Assembly: GCA_964533785.1 (NCBI GenBank)
Contig: CAZHNG010000075.1
Coordinates: 1 to 22,798, forward strand
Direction of reading: 5' to 3'
Length of the DNA: 22,798 bases
From: JANQRV01 sp964533785
GTDB taxonomy: Bacteria; Bacteroidota; Bacteroidia; Chitinophagales; Saprospiraceae
The notes under the pieces are model-generated. The model had not been told where the DNA came from. It ran no database searches and saw nothing but the letters and a program-made list of their open reading frames with translations. The first letter of the stretch is position 1, and every line of letters begins with the position of its first letter. The position numbers and the translations under genes are program-made. This document shows positions 22,040 through 22,798 of the stretch, in pieces.

Positions 22040-22747
22040 ATGAAAGCGATGATTTTCGCGGCAGGTTTAGGAACCAGGTTGCGCCCGTATACTGATGATA
22101 AACCCAAAGCTCTCGTTGAAGTCAATGGTAAACCGCTTTTGGAATTAGCTATCCGCTATTTGATAAAATTCGGCTTCAACGACCTGGTGATCAATGTTCA
22201 CCATTTCGCAGATCAGGTCATTGATTTTTTGAACGAAAAACATAAACTGTGTGCCGATATTCAAATTTCCGATGAGAGGGATTTGTTGCTGGACACGGGC
22301 GGTGGTCTCAAAAGAGCCCTGCCTCTTCTGGGAAGCGAACCCTTCTTACTGTTCAACACGGATGTATTGACCAACCTGGACCTTGAGGATTTTTATCGCT
22401 TTCACCTTAAACACAACAACTTAGCAACCCTTGCGGTACGCCGGCGAAAAAGTTCCCGGTATCTGATGTTCGATAATTATATGCGATTAAGTGGCTGGCG
22501 GAATTACAGAACCGGAGACCAAGAGATCAGCAGGAAGACAAAAAAATATCAGGATCTTGCTTTTAGCGGTATCCACGTTGTTGACCCTAGTATTGCCGAT
22601 TTTATGCCGGACAAAAAGGTTTTTTCCATCATTGATGTCTACCTGAAAGCGGCTGAAAACTATACTATTCTGGGCTACGACCACTCAGACACACACTGGA
22701 TGGATGTGGGGCGGGTAGCTGATTTGGAAAGAGCTAAGCAAGACTAG
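22040..22747 (+). CDS. Sugar-1-phosphate nucleotidyltransferase (MurU/GlmU-N-like)
   Basis: A 235-aa cytoplasmic enzyme with the pyrophosphorylase signature FAAGLGTRLRPYTDDKPK (6-23), LLDTGGGL (83-90), the metal-binding NTD (106-108) and WMDVG (220-224) supplying the second metal ligand. No left-handed beta-helix acyltransferase domain is present. Length and motifs resemble MurU (MurNAc-1-phosphate uridylyltransferase) and heptose-1-phosphate guanylyltransferases. MurU would fit peptidoglycan recycling together with the NagZ-like enzyme at 6279, but the usual kinase partner (AmgK) is not in view; it may lie beyond the right edge. The start ATG is 2 nt after the lipoprotein stop. Confidence 0.87.
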   Translation: MKAMIFAAGLGTRLRPYTDDKPKALVEVNGKPLLELAIRYLIKFGFNDLVINVHHFADQVIDFLNEKHKLCADIQISDERDLLLDTGGGLKRALPLLGSEPFLLFNTDVLTNLDLEDFYRFHLKHNNLATLAVRRRKSSRYLMFDNYMRLSGWRNYRTGDQEISRKTKKYQDLAFSGIHVVDPSIADFMPDKKVFSIIDVYLKAAENYTILGYDHSDTHWMDVGRVADLERAKQD

Positions 22748-22798
22748 TGCCTCGGGAACTAAATAACCGGCCCATTTCGCGGCCTCTTTTCCTGCGGG

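Noticed and set aside
1..22798. CRISPR array, transposase, phage, toxin-antitoxin or defence genes
   Set aside because: No regularly spaced direct repeats, no DDE/serine recombinase motifs and no recognisable defence domains were seen; the genes are metabolic or envelope-related.

Overview
The window looks like a chromosomal segment of a Bacteroidota bacterium, most likely from the Saprospirales/Lewinella side of the phylum. The evidence is moderate-to-low GC content, TAnnTTTG-type -7 promoter boxes with weak Shine-Dalgarno sequences, several TTG/GTG starts, short lipoprotein signals, a Bacteroidota-style GH3/beta-lactamase-fold fusion and a full-length DsbD. The genus is an inference from protein character only. 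I see no rRNA, tRNA, CRISPR array, insertion sequence, phage or plasmid gene. Most of the window is core and envelope-related chromosome.

Layout. (1) 1-3007, minus strand: two secreted amidohydrolase-fold proteins, transcribed right to left. The first (574 aa) has lost every metal ligand I can recognise. The second (cut by the left window edge) keeps them all. (2) 3515-5512, plus: a membrane protein with the architecture and motifs of the eukaryotic TMTC O-mannosyltransferases (GT-C-like core plus TPRs). (3) 5513-6278: a 766-nt non-coding stretch holding a small hairpin and one copy of a degenerate repeat. (4) 6279-10551, plus: a secreted NagZ-like glycosidase fused to a serine hydrolase, then a LolC/LolE-type permease; both appear to start with TTG. 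(5) 10739-13559, plus: a small conserved protein, two tandem cyclophilin lipoproteins (the second with an added PKD domain) and a polyphosphate glucokinase. (6) 13705-16212, plus: a free-standing DsbD alpha-domain protein followed by complete DsbD. (7) 16213-16377: a convergent intergenic region with a long imperfect inverted repeat. (8) 20654-16378, minus: a compact operon of lpxK, a PlsC-type acyltransferase, a membrane GT2 glycosyltransferase and an ECF sigma factor. (9) 20655-21230: a 576-nt divergent intergenic region with heptamer-like repeats and a second copy of the repeat in (3). (10) 21231-22747, plus: a conserved lipoprotein of unknown function and a MurU-like sugar nucleotidyltransferase.

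Functionally most products act in or on the envelope: lipid A synthesis, lipoprotein export, peptidoglycan amino-sugar turnover, periplasmic thiol-redox traffic and proline isomerisation. The most interesting items are the active/inactive amidohydrolase pair, the bacterial TMTC-like protein, two cases of domain duplication (cyclophilin and DsbD-alpha), and an ECF sigma factor translationally coupled to a lipid A/glycosyltransferase operon with no anti-sigma gene beside it. I did not find an obvious self-contained new defence or mobile system.
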